Positions 1 to 8,122 of a stretch of 64,000 nt of DNA are shown one piece after another. Origin of the DNA: Spirosoma luteum DSM 19990 (GTDB taxonomy: Bacteria; Bacteroidota; Bacteroidia; Cytophagales; Spirosomataceae); NCBI RefSeq assembly GCF_000374065.1, contig NZ_KB893257.1, forward strand, positions 226,011 to 290,010, in the 5' to 3' direction. Within the stretch, counting starts at the first letter, position 1; each line of letters opens with the position of its first letter. A model generated the notes under the pieces. It did not search any database. It saw only the letters and a program-made list of their open reading frames with translations, and was not told the DNA's origin. The position numbers and the translations under genes were made by a program.

Positions 1-2
1 GC

Positions 3-1448
3 CTGCCCGAAACCTTCCAACTGGCTCTGACCTTTGCCAGTGAAGCACAGGCCGACAAGTTGACCCGTAACTGTCCGCAGTCTATTATGGCCGTGGCCGA
101 AATAGGGGAGGACACCGGTGTTCTTTGCGATGGGCTTTACGTTGCCGGGGTGCAGCAGGCATTGCTCCGGCAGATGGCCGAAGCAGGCAGGAACCCGGAG
201 AATGGGCTGCTGTTCGAGAGCAAGCCGGAGCTGAATGCGTACCTCCAAAAAAACAAGGAGATAAAATCCAAACTGCTGATTACCGGCACAGATTACGTAT
301 CCATTGGCTACGATACCAATTACCTCCTTAAACTGTATCGCAAAGTAGACCTGTCTATCAACCCCGACGCTGAGTTAACGCACTTTTTATCCGAAACGGC
401 TTCGTTCGCCTACGTACCTGCTCTGGTTGGTTCGGTAGAGATGGTATCGTCCAGCGAGTCGATCATGCTGGGCAATTTGGAAGAAATGGTGGCCCGACAC
501 GGGGATGGAAAAACCTACGTGCTGGAGCGAATCAATAACTACATCGAACGAGTTCTTTCCCGAGACAAAGCCAGGGTAGCCGCCCTTATGGACGTGCCGC
601 GTAGTACACTGAGTCAGCCGGTTGGGTTTAAAGACCTGCCCGACGATACTCAGGAGTTGCTGGGCCGACGGGCAGCTGAACAGTCCCGGCTGCTAGGTGT
701 TCGTATCGGTCAGATGCACCTGGCACTGGCCTCGAACAAGACCTTAAAAGATTTTGCCCCCGAAGAGTTCTCGCTGCACTATCAGCGGTCGTTGTTTTCG
801 GGATTGCAATCGCTGGTGCGCGAAACGTACCAGAGCCAGCAACGAAACCTGCAACGCGTTCCGGCCGAGTATCGGCCGGATGTGGAGCGGATGCTGGACC
901 GAAGGGAAGCCATGCTGACGAAGCTGAAACGGATTTACAGCAAGAAACTGGACACGGTTAAAATTCGTATTCATGGCGACCTGCAACTGGAAAAGATTCT
1001 GCTGACGGGCAGGGATATTGCCATTCAGGATTTTGGTGGCGACCCAAACCGGAGCTACAGCGAACGGCGGCTGAAACGGTCACCCCTGCGCGATGCAGCA
1101 GCCATGATTCGCTCATTCTATTATGTAGCCTACGAAGGGTTCTTTACAACCAATCAGGTTCCCAAAGAGGAAACGGTTCAACTGCTGCCCTACGCCGAAT
1201 TCTGGGCGCACCACATGAGCGGATTCTTTATGAAAGCATACCTGGAAACGGTACAGGGTAGTTCGTTTGTGCCCAGCCAGCCGGATGATCTGGAATTGAT
1301 GCTCGAAACGTTCCTGCTCGAAAAGGCCATTGCCGACCTGAATTACGAGCTCAATCACCGCCCCGATTGGGTACGTATTCCGCTCCAGATCATCAAATCG
1401 ATCATGACGGCTTCGGATCAAGTCACCCCCGAACCGGAACTGGCCTGA
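3..1448 (+). CDS. Trehalose synthase/maltokinase-type protein, C-terminal maltokinase part (5' end outside window)
   Basis: The reading frame is open to the left edge, so only the last 481 residues are visible. The visible part matches the maltokinase (Mak/Pep2) fold, which phosphorylates maltose to maltose-1-phosphate for GlgE-type glucan synthesis. Seen: a Brenner-type catalytic segment HGDLQLEKILL with its His near visible residue 324, an IQDFGGDPNRSYSERR segment where maltokinases carry the metal-binding IDFEGEP, and the family hallmark RRLKRSPLRDAAAMIRSF. The catalytic-loop Asp is present, but the usual Glu of the FEGE motif is Gly here. In many bacteria this domain is fused behind a GH13 trehalose synthase, and the open frame plus an N-terminal piece resembling the TreS-Mak linker favour such a fusion. 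That part cannot be seen. A perfect hairpin follows the stop. Confidence 0.8.
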   Translation: MPETFQLALTFASEAQADKLTRNCPQSIMAVAEIGEDTGVLCDGLYVAGVQQALLRQMAEAGRNPENGLLFESKPELNAYLQKNKEIKSKLLITGTDYVSIGYDTNYLLKLYRKVDLSINPDAELTHFLSETASFAYVPALVGSVEMVSSSESIMLGNLEEMVARHGDGKTYVLERINNYIERVLSRDKARVAALMDVPRSTLSQPVGFKDLPDDTQELLGRRAAEQSRLLGVRIGQMHLALASNKTLKDFAPEEFSLHYQRSLFSGLQSLVRETYQSQQRNLQRVPAEYRPDVERMLDRREAMLTKLKRIYSKKLDTVKIRIHGDLQLEKILLTGRDIAIQDFGGDPNRSYSERRLKRSPLRDAAAMIRSFYYVAYEGFFTTNQVPKEETVQLLPYAEFWAHHMSGFFMKAYLETVQGSSFVPSQPDDLELMLETFLLEKAIADLNYELNHRPDWVRIPLQIIKSIMTASDQVTPEPELA

Positions 1449-1498
1449 GTACGCTGACTTAAGCCAACGGCGTTCATCGGTTACAGATTACTATTAAA

Positions 1499-1544
1499 CC
1501 ACAAAATCGCCGTGTGATTTACGAATCACACGGCGATTTTGTGG
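1499..1544. terminator. Perfect 21-bp hairpin, bidirectional terminator
   Basis: A perfect inverted repeat of 21 bp with a 4-nt loop (TACG) lies between two convergent genes ending at 1448 (+) and 1602 (-). The outer stem begins CCACAAAATCGCC and ends GGCGATTTTGTGG, so it supplies A/T-rich flanks on either strand. Placement and symmetry fit a shared factor-independent terminator. Confidence 0.85.
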
Positions 1545-1601
1545 TTGTAGGCCATTAGAAAACAGTTAGGGTATTTCGATTACAGACTCTTTCACTGAGA
1601 G

Positions 1602-2333
1602 CTAAGGCATATCTTCTACCCGGATATTCGTTTGCTCAATTCGGGACAGTTCGGGGAGTTGACCGGCTGAGTAGCGCTGGTCGTACTGCCCAACGGAGGT
1701 AGTGTCTTTCTCGTCGCCTTTGTAATTGATGTAATCCTGAAACCGAATACCACCGACCACTTTCGGGTTGATGGCTTTCCGAAAACGGGGACCTCCTTCG
1801 CTGTAGGCCAGGTAATCCATGGTGTGGGTTTGCCGGTTAAACCAGTAAAAGAATACGTCGCCGTGGTCTTTGCCACCCCCTTCGGCCCGAAACCGCACCC
1901 GTACTTTGTCGTAAACCTGTCCGTCTAGTTTGCTTTCGCCAACCACATCAGCCTGTACGGCGGGGTCGGCTAGCTTGAAAGGCAGCAACACGAAGTACGC
2001 CACGGAGTTGACCGCCCGGCTGTATTTGCCCACCTGAGCCGTATCGAGCGTCTGGGGCTGATTGTTCAGCAGCCGGGTAAACGAACTGTTCGTCAGAATT
2101 TCTTTGATGGGTGTTCCGGTCGAGTCGGTATAGGTGCGTTCGTACCGAAACTGTCCGCCCTGCTGTTCCAGCATAAGGTGAAACTGGCGAAAATCGAAGG
2201 AGATGCGCTTCCCCAGCCAGGCATCGCCCCCGTGGGCAGCAATCGACTGGTTGATAATCGTCTGGCCGGGATTTTGCGGCTGGCAGGCAATCGTAATGAG
2301 CAGCAGTAATGAGTAAAGGGTAAGACGATACAT
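1602..2333 (-). CDS. Secreted lipoprotein, DUF6503-like
   Basis: A predicted 243-residue lipoprotein. The start at 2333 was chosen over an upstream in-frame ATG at 2426 because it gives a short N-terminus MYRLTLYSLLLLITIAC, a signal segment ending in a lipobox Cys. The upstream extension would also contain the terminator hairpin of the preceding gene. The mature protein has the pattern of Bacteroidota DUF6503-like proteins: a IINQSIAAHGGDAW opening, then alternating beta-rich stretches and repeated aromatic motifs such as FFYWFNRQTHTMDYL. These proteins are thought to be LolA/outer-membrane-lipoprotein-fold-like, and no enzymatic function is known. It is last in a run of minus-strand genes but separated by a terminator, so it probably has its own promoter. 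The family name is tentative. Confidence 0.6.
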   Translation of the reverse strand: MYRLTLYSLLLLITIACQPQNPGQTIINQSIAAHGGDAWLGKRISFDFRQFHLMLEQQGGQFRYERTYTDSTGTPIKEILTNSSFTRLLNNQPQTLDTAQVGKYSRAVNSVAYFVLLPFKLADPAVQADVVGESKLDGQVYDKVRVRFRAEGGGKDHGDVFFYWFNRQTHTMDYLAYSEGGPRFRKAINPKVVGGIRFQDYINYKGDEKDTTSVGQYDQRYSAGQLPELSRIEQTNIRVEDMP

Positions 2334-2364
2334 ACGTTGACAGGAAGAATAAGACTCAAACCGA

Positions 2365-2394
2365 CAAAAAGGCTCCGGACGTAACGACCGGAGC
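2365..2394 (-). terminator. Intrinsic terminator after the 121-residue protein gene
   Basis: Read on the minus strand: GCTCCGG, a 9-nt loop, CCGGAGC, then CTTTTTGT. A GC-rich 7-bp stem followed by a T-tract, 52 nt after the stop at 2446, is a canonical factor-independent terminator. Confidence 0.85.
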
Positions 2395-2445
2395 TTCTTC
2401 TTTGGTGAACAGCAATCAGGAAACACTTCGTTCAGGGCATTGCTG

Positions 2446-2811
2446 TCAGTTCAGTTTAATCAGTTCGGCTCCAAGGTGATTCTCGCTGATGAGGGATTTC
2501 GCAAATTGATAATGTCCTTTGGGCGCCATCATGTATAGCTTACCCCCCCGCCGACCAGCCAGTACACTGATAAGTTTTAGCTTCGACACGAGCCGACGGG
2601 TTTTGTCGGTTTTCAGAATCACTTCGAAATACGATTTCTCGCTGAATACCTTACCCGTAACGTCCGGCACAAACGCTTCCTCATCGTTCTGGCGTTCGTA
2701 GGAAATCGGGGTTTCAAAATCGTCGTCATCGGGCAGGTTAGCTTTTATTTCTTCGAAGCCGTGCGCTTCTGCCCAGGAAATTACGGTTGGAATATAGTCC
2801 TGCTTGTTCAT
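2446..2811 (-). CDS. Conserved hypothetical protein, 121 residues
   Basis: I do not recognise this family. The protein is soluble, with no signal peptide or membrane segment. It is acidic near the N-terminus (a DDDD run near residue 28) and basic in the second half, where LKTDKTRRLVSKLKLI and a GRRGGKLYMMAPKGHY segment could form a nucleic-acid or phosphate-binding surface. It lies 36 nt downstream of the permease gene on the same strand and is closed by a terminator at 2365-2394, so it is probably co-transcribed with the permease. The ATG at 2811 is the first in frame. Confidence 0.55.
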   Translation of the reverse strand: MNKQDYIPTVISWAEAHGFEEIKANLPDDDDFETPISYERQNDEEAFVPDVTGKVFSEKSYFEVILKTDKTRRLVSKLKLISVLAGRRGGKLYMMAPKGHYQFAKSLISENHLGAELIKLN

Positions 2812-2847
2812 GATCTGTTGTCGTTAAGTGAAACAAAAGCGGCTCTG

Positions 2848-4587
2848 TCAGATAATGAGCCGCACCCCACCGAGATCTTCGATGCGGTACTGGAATTTTT
2901 GGCTGGGGGAGCCGATAAACATAAAATTGGTCGGTATTCCCCATTTGTTCGACAATTCTTTTATCAATTCGGGGTTGAAAGTACCCTCTATTTTTTCGTA
3001 GGTGATGTCAATTTCAGGATAGGCCCGGTCGAGAGTTTCAATATCCCGGTGCAGGTGGACGGGTGCTTTAAATCGGTCATTCTCGACGGTTACAATGCGT
3101 AGTCTGTTCGTTTCCTCGTTGTCCTGAATATAAATCATCACCTGGTTGAGGGATGCTATATCATCCCCTTTGGAAAAAAAGACAAACTCCTGGTCGTTGA
3201 TGCTTTTGATGGTCTGATTGGTCCAGTGGGTAAACCGTTCGATGCTGCGTTTGAGTGGTTTGAACAGGTACAGAATGACCGACAGCAGGCCCTTTAAAAT
3301 CAGCGAACGGTCCATCATCATCAGGGCAATCAGGAACGTGGGAATGAAGTATTCAAAAAACACCCATAGGTAGCTTGGATTGAGCACCACATTTCCCCAA
3401 AGAGCTACACCCACCGCTATCAGTGCCAAAAATACAGTCCCCGTTGTGGCTCGTTCGGGGCGGGGCAGGCGTTTTCGGCGGAGTTTAAGCAACAAGTTGC
3501 CGATGCCGAACAGGCCCATTACCGCCAGGAACGAAATGGTATACACACCCGCCAGGGTAGTAAGTTCGCCTGCTGTGCTTAGCAAAATAGCCACGCACAG
3601 CAGGAAAAAAAGTAACAGGATAAAGTACGGAGCCTGTCGTTTGTTCTCCTTCAGTAAAAACTGCGGAAAGATGCGGTCCAGCGTCATCCGCTTCATGAGT
3701 CCGCTTACGCCCACGAATGAGGTTAGCACGGCACCGCTTAGTACCAGCATCGCATCGACCGATACCAGCCACGAGAGCCACTGGCCACCCGCCCGTTCGC
3801 CCATAAAGGCCAGCAGTGATTCCTGGTGGCCTGCTACTTCGCTCATGGGCATAATGCTCAGTGCCAGCAGGGCAATGAGCGGGTTGAAAATGGTAACGAT
3901 AATCCACATGTTACGGAGTGTTTTGGGAAACACTCCGTCGGCCTGCTCTTCCACGTAATTGGCCGAACTCTCGAAGCCAGAAATGCCCAGCATGGCGGCT
4001 GCAAAACCCGCAAATAATTGAAATGAAATACTGTGTTCGGATGGGGTAGAAAAATTGACTGAGAAATTATCCAGCCCATTCTTGAAAACATACCAGCCAC
4101 AAACTAAACACAGAACAACCAGCGTAACCAGATGAAAGATAAAGATGATTACAGCCGCTTTTGACGACTCCTTCAATCCGAGCAGGTTCAGCAGAAAAAA
4201 CAGGAGCAACAGCCCAATGGTACCCGCTATTATCGGGACCGCATCACTAAACAGGGCCGCATAATGGACGGCCTCGTTCGCCGAAATAACACTCGTGGCC
4301 ACGTAAGACAGAATGGTCAGGCACGCAGCCAGCGACGCCATCGACTTGTTGGCCGAGTTGAGCAGCACGTTGTAGGCACCCCCATTGAGCGGTAAGGCCC
4401 CAACAACCTCGCCGTAAATTTTACGAAACAAAAACAGCGTTCCGCCTACCAGCAGCAGCGATATCCAGGCATATTGCCCGGCGTACAGAATGCTGAGTGC
4501 CGACACATAAAGGCACGAGGAACTGATATCATTACCACAAATGGCCGATGCGGGAAGTTCACTGAGTTTGGTATGCGTTGGTTGCAT
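2848..4587 (-). CDS. APC-superfamily amino-acid permease with C-terminal soluble domain
   Basis: A 579-residue integral membrane transporter of the APC superfamily. Residues about 20-450 hold roughly 12 hydrophobic segments. The first carries the substrate-site pattern SALSILYAGQYAW, followed by the family's small-residue turn GGAYNVLLN and a conserved GFESSANYVEEQ segment after the fifth or sixth helix. After the last helix comes a basic stretch and a soluble domain of about 120 residues (around 460-579). It starts with FVFFSKGDDIASLNQVMIY and has alternating beta-alpha character, so it may be a small regulatory domain like the UspA-type tails of some permeases. The substrate cannot be deduced. 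It lies 40 nt downstream of the MscS-type channel gene on the same strand. Confidence 0.8.
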   Translation of the reverse strand: MQPTHTKLSELPASAICGNDISSSCLYVSALSILYAGQYAWISLLLVGGTLFLFRKIYGEVVGALPLNGGAYNVLLNSANKSMASLAACLTILSYVATSVISANEAVHYAALFSDAVPIIAGTIGLLLLFFLLNLLGLKESSKAAVIIFIFHLVTLVVLCLVCGWYVFKNGLDNFSVNFSTPSEHSISFQLFAGFAAAMLGISGFESSANYVEEQADGVFPKTLRNMWIIVTIFNPLIALLALSIMPMSEVAGHQESLLAFMGERAGGQWLSWLVSVDAMLVLSGAVLTSFVGVSGLMKRMTLDRIFPQFLLKENKRQAPYFILLLFFLLCVAILLSTAGELTTLAGVYTISFLAVMGLFGIGNLLLKLRRKRLPRPERATTGTVFLALIAVGVALWGNVVLNPSYLWVFFEYFIPTFLIALMMMDRSLILKGLLSVILYLFKPLKRSIERFTHWTNQTIKSINDQEFVFFSKGDDIASLNQVMIYIQDNEETNRLRIVTVENDRFKAPVHLHRDIETLDRAYPEIDITYEKIEGTFNPELIKELSNKWGIPTNFMFIGSPSQKFQYRIEDLGGVRLII

Positions 4588-4627
4588 GAATAACGTGGCG
4601 TAAAGTCACTGCTAATCTAAAGTAATT

Positions 4628-5497
4628 TTACGCGTTCTGATGCTCTTTTGATGGACTGGTTGACAGTTCATTTCTAAACCAGACTTCCTGCTGGGGAAAT
4701 GGAATGGTAATGGTATGTTGACGGAATAATTCGTCGACCCGAAAACGGAGATCGCTTTTTACGACTTCGATTCGCAAAAACTCGTAGCTGTAAAAAAACA
4801 GTTTAAAATCCAGCGATGACGAGCCAAACTCCCGAAACTGCACCGTAGCCGGGGGATTTTTCAAGATTTGACCGTGCTCGTTGGCCGCTTTGAGCAGCAG
4901 CGATTTAACCAGCCCCAAATCACTGCCGTAAGCAACGCCCACATCGACATGAAAACGGGTTGGACGATTGTTGTGCGACCAGTTGATGACCGTATCTTCT
5001 ACCAGTTTCGAGTTCGGCACTATTTTGACGGTTTCGTCCCGCGTTTCTACTTTGGAGGTGCGCAAACCAATCTCTTTTACCATCACAATCGTGTCGTCAA
5101 TCACCACCATGTCATCTACCCGAACCGTACCTTCCACCAGCAAAATAATCCCCGAAAACAGGTCTTTGAAGGTTTGTTGCAGCCCCAGACCAATACCAAC
5201 CAACAGGGCAGCACCACCGGCCAGCAGTACGGATGGCTGAATGCCCAATGACTGCATGACCAGTATAATAACGATTGGGTACAGGGCATATTTAATTAGC
5301 TGATTGATGGCAAACTGCTGACCTACCGCTACGTTCCGGCGTTTATAGAACAGTTGCAGAACGTATTTTTTCAGCAGGTGCAGGAGTACCCTTGCTAAAA
5401 CGATAACCAGCAGGGCCGAACAAATATCGGCCACGGTAAGCGTGAAGGCTTTGAGGTGAATTAATTCAAAATTCAGGAACTGGCGAACGGTGTTCAT
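4628..5497 (-). CDS. Small-conductance mechanosensitive channel (MscS family)
   Basis: A 289-residue MscS-type channel. Three hydrophobic helices fall in residues 1-130. The pore-lining third helix has the family's Gly/Ala-rich pattern (GGAALLVGIGLGLQQTFKD) followed by FSGIILLVEG. The cytoplasmic beta domain shows VRVDDMVVIDDTIVMVKEI and the conserved IVPNSKLVEDTVINWS stretch (usual form IPNS/V..NWS). Length fits the short MscS type. It probably releases solutes on hypo-osmotic shock. It is first of a minus-strand run with the APC permease 40 nt behind it, a plausible two-gene unit for solute balance. Confidence 0.9.
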   Translation of the reverse strand: MNTVRQFLNFELIHLKAFTLTVADICSALLVIVLARVLLHLLKKYVLQLFYKRRNVAVGQQFAINQLIKYALYPIVIILVMQSLGIQPSVLLAGGAALLVGIGLGLQQTFKDLFSGIILLVEGTVRVDDMVVIDDTIVMVKEIGLRTSKVETRDETVKIVPNSKLVEDTVINWSHNNRPTRFHVDVGVAYGSDLGLVKSLLLKAANEHGQILKNPPATVQFREFGSSSLDFKLFFYSYEFLRIEVVKSDLRFRVDELFRQHTITIPFPQQEVWFRNELSTSPSKEHQNA

Positions 5498-5604
5498 GCG
5501 TGTAATGAGCTGGTTTATACAGGCGATACGGCAGGAGGGATACGTAGGCCAATTTCCTGATCATTACTTAATCTCTGCTTAATATCAACTTAGAATTTGA
5601 TAAG

Positions 5605-5762
5605 AAGCTGTTTGAGCTAGCAATTTGAGTCGAAAAGCGATGGGTTTTGGTCTTAGGCAAGGCACTTTCACAGGCCGTAGCCTTAGTTACGGGCTAGGAA
5701 AGTAACGCAGACTAAGGACAAAAGACGAGTTTTTAGGCCAAAGTGATTAACTCAAACAGCTT
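5605..5762. repeat. Imperfect palindromic intergenic element, MITE-like
   Basis: A 158-bp element framed by perfect 12-bp terminal inverted repeats (AAGCTGTTTGAG at 5605-5616 and its complement at 5751-5762). The two arms stay partly complementary all the way to a central stem (CCGTA at 5675-5679 with TACGG at 5688-5692). TAAG occurs directly before the left end (5601-5604) and one base after the right end (5764-5767), a possible target duplication. There is no coding capacity. It lies between the MscS and ROK genes. Copy number cannot be judged here and no second copy was seen in the window. Confidence 0.6.
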
Positions 5763-5790
5763 TTAAGAGCGTACGGATGAATCCTTTTCA

Positions 5791-6711
5791 CTAGAGAAGG
5801 GCAGCTCCAAATACCCCGGCACTATCGCCTAGTTTGGGTTTCAGAAAAAGCGTACTGAGTTTACCGCTGTTGAACACGTATTTTTTGGCTCGCTCTACCC
5901 CTTCTGTATAAAGCAAATCGACATTACCGACGCCCCCGCCCAGGACGATGGCATCCGGGTCCAGGATGTTGACCAGGGTCGATACGGCCCGGCCAAAGTT
6001 TTCGAGTAACCGCTCAATGGTAGCCGCAGCGTACGGATCGATGCCTTGCTGGTAGCGTTCGAGAATAACCTTCAGGGTGCGTTCCTCTCCGCTTTGCTCC
6101 CGGTAAAATCGCTGGAGGGCCGGACCGGAAATGACCTGCTCATTACAACCCCGTTTGCCGCAATAGCATTCGTAGCCGTTCTCTTCCAGGATGTTATGGC
6201 CCCACTCACCCCCAATTCCCTGCCGACCGGCCTGCACCACGGGGCGGCCGTCGGAGCCCCGGAACACCACGCCCCCACCTACACCCGTTCCCAGAATAAC
6301 ACCGAACACCATCCGAAAGTCGGGGATGACATCCTGTACAATACCCATGGTGGCTTCGGACAGGGCAAAGCAATTCGCATCATTCGTGGTGGAAACCGGC
6401 ACCCCCAGCGTACGGGCCAGATCGTCCCGGAATGGTTGCCCATTGATGAAGGTCATGTTCGAGTTTTTCATCGTGCCGGTTTCAGGATCCATCGTGCCGG
6501 GCGTGCAAAAACCAATCTTCTCGGGCCGTAAACCCGTTTCGTCCTTGAGTAGTTGTATGAGTTTTCCAATCTGGCTTACTACATGGTCATAACCCAGGTG
6601 GGATTCGGTGTCGATTCGCTTGCGGATGATAACTGAATCCGGAGACGGGGAGGATAAAATAACGCCTTCGATTTTGGTGCCGCCTAAATCGACACCCCAG
6701 TAGGTTTGCAT
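5791..6711 (-). CDS. ROK-family sugar kinase, fructokinase (Mak)-like
   Basis: A 306-residue ROK kinase. Seen in order: the ATP phosphate-binding start GVDLGGTKIEGV (residues about 6-17), a sugar-site segment NSNMTFINGQPF, the catalytic region TTNDANCFALSEA (Asp as general base), GTGVGGGVV, and the ROK zinc site CYCGKRGCNEQ following GEWGHN. The segments around NGQPF and NDANC resemble E. coli Mak (manno-fructokinase), so a hexose such as fructose or mannose is a plausible substrate, but ROK specificity is hard to read from sequence. It starts 18 nt behind kduI on the same strand, so the two form an operon for catabolism of uronates or related sugars. Confidence 0.88.
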   Translation of the reverse strand: MQTYWGVDLGGTKIEGVILSSPSPDSVIIRKRIDTESHLGYDHVVSQIGKLIQLLKDETGLRPEKIGFCTPGTMDPETGTMKNSNMTFINGQPFRDDLARTLGVPVSTTNDANCFALSEATMGIVQDVIPDFRMVFGVILGTGVGGGVVFRGSDGRPVVQAGRQGIGGEWGHNILEENGYECYCGKRGCNEQVISGPALQRFYREQSGEERTLKVILERYQQGIDPYAAATIERLLENFGRAVSTLVNILDPDAIVLGGGVGNVDLLYTEGVERAKKYVFNSGKLSTLFLKPKLGDSAGVFGAALL

Positions 6712-6729
6712 GGGTATTTGGGTTACAGT

Positions 6730-7614
6730 TCAGCGCAGGTCGGGAATGGCGCAGAAATCCATGTCGCCATAATCGAGGTTTTCACCGGCCATACCCCAGA
6801 TAAAGGTGTAGTTGGAGGTGCCCGCACCTGAGTGAATAGACCAGTTGGGCGAAATTACGGCCTGTTCGTTCTGCATCCAAATATGGCGGGTTTCCTGGGG
6901 CTGGCCCATAAAATGGCAGACGCTCTGCCCTTCGGGAATGTCAAAATACAGATAAACCTCCATACGCCGGTCGTGCGTGTGGGCAGGCATCGTGTTCCAG
7001 ACACTACCCGCTTTTAGTTCAGTCATACCCATCTGCAACTGGCAGGTGGGTAGTATGCTGTTGACCAGAAGTTTATTGATAGTGCGGTGATTGGCCGTTT
7101 CCATACTGCCCAGTTCAACGACTTCGGCATCGGTTCGCGACACTTTGCGGGTGGGGTAGGGATGGGTAGCAGGTGTAGAATTCAGATAAAACCGGGCGGG
7201 GGCACCCTCATCGTGCGAACTGAACTGGATAACTTTCGTTCCCTGTCCAATGTAAAGGGCTTCTTTAAAGTCCAGGTTATACGCTACGCCATCAGCCAGT
7301 ACTTGTCCCGGTTCGCCAATATTGATGATTCCCAACTCCCGACGCTCCAGAAAATAAGCCGCTTTTAATTGGTCGGGGGCTTCCAGGGTTAGCGGGCCGG
7401 ATACCGGCACGACACCCCCGGTGAGATACCGATCAAAAAATGAGAGTACCCAGCGGAACTGATCGGGCTGAAACAGGTTGCTGATTAGAAAATTCTGCCG
7501 GAGCTGCTCCGTGCTCATGCCTTTCACTTCGTTGGGAGAAGCCGCATACCGGCTTTCGAAAGCGGCTTTCTGTTGAATTTGGCTATTGGCGGGTTTAGTT
7601 AGTTCAGTTTGCAT
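6730..7614 (-). CDS. kduI: 5-dehydro-4-deoxy-D-glucuronate isomerase (KduI)
   Basis: A 294-residue cupin-type isomerase that converts 5-keto-4-deoxyuronate, released from unsaturated uronic acids (pectin or glycosaminoglycan breakdown), to 3-deoxy-D-glycero-2,5-hexodiulosonate. The zinc-binding pattern is clear: PAHTHDRRMEVYLYFD gives His-x-His and the Glu four residues after RR, and SPNWSIHSGAGTSNYTFIWGM supplies the later His. The N-terminal FESRYAASPNEVKGMSTEQLR stretch and total length fit the family. It is first in an operon with the ROK kinase. No kduD or lyase is nearby, so the pathway is completed elsewhere. Confidence 0.93.
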   Translation of the reverse strand: MQTELTKPANSQIQQKAAFESRYAASPNEVKGMSTEQLRQNFLISNLFQPDQFRWVLSFFDRYLTGGVVPVSGPLTLEAPDQLKAAYFLERRELGIINIGEPGQVLADGVAYNLDFKEALYIGQGTKVIQFSSHDEGAPARFYLNSTPATHPYPTRKVSRTDAEVVELGSMETANHRTINKLLVNSILPTCQLQMGMTELKAGSVWNTMPAHTHDRRMEVYLYFDIPEGQSVCHFMGQPQETRHIWMQNEQAVISPNWSIHSGAGTSNYTFIWGMAGENLDYGDMDFCAIPDLR

Positions 7615-8122
7615 ACGCGTTGGGAGTATCTGTTTCCGGCAGAGCGATCAGATGTTTTTGTGAGATGAAAAAAAATGGGGGCAGTTTATCATTGGCATGA
7701 ATAACCATCAATAAGAGTCGGACAGGAGCGTTACATACCCTGTAATTGGTTAAAATACCCGTTCCATTCTGAGTTTTTCTACTGTTTTAGTAAATCAGGT
7801 AACCGGGCGGTTCTGGTTTACAGTAGTTACTCCGGCCTGCCAAACGCAATGCCTGTGTGTAAAGTGGATACTTATACGCACACATGTTGGGGATGGAGTG
7901 ATGCATCAACGCAGGTGATCTTCAGTCATTAAGTTACCCCTGTGCAGATAGCGTAGATTGGGTGACTAACAATAGGCATACCCAGTCATAGATATAACCC
8001 TGGTGGTATGCTGAGTTATGTGAACAACGGATGAAGGAGCTATCTTTAGCCATTCCACTCAGTAATTTAAATAACTCAGGAGGGATATCGTTTGTTAGAG
8101 TGATTAACGCATCATCAGTATA
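7615..8122. other. 508-bp intergenic region between divergent genes
   Basis: This gap separates kduI (-) from the first FHA gene (+). It must hold both promoters, but no clean TAnnTTTG box could be placed. There is a weak interrupted dyad at about 7780-7830 (CTACTG...CAGTAG with inner GTAAATCA/TGGTTTAC) that could be a regulator site or RNA hairpin. No credible open reading frame was seen. An AGGAGG sequence near 8080 is too far from the ATG at 8123 to serve as its ribosome site. Confidence 0.5.

Noticed and set aside
3380..3958. A 192-residue plus-strand frame opposite the APC permease
   Set aside because: Ser/Thr/Arg-rich composition typical of an antisense frame, no ribosome site or domain, and it lies wholly in a clear transporter gene.
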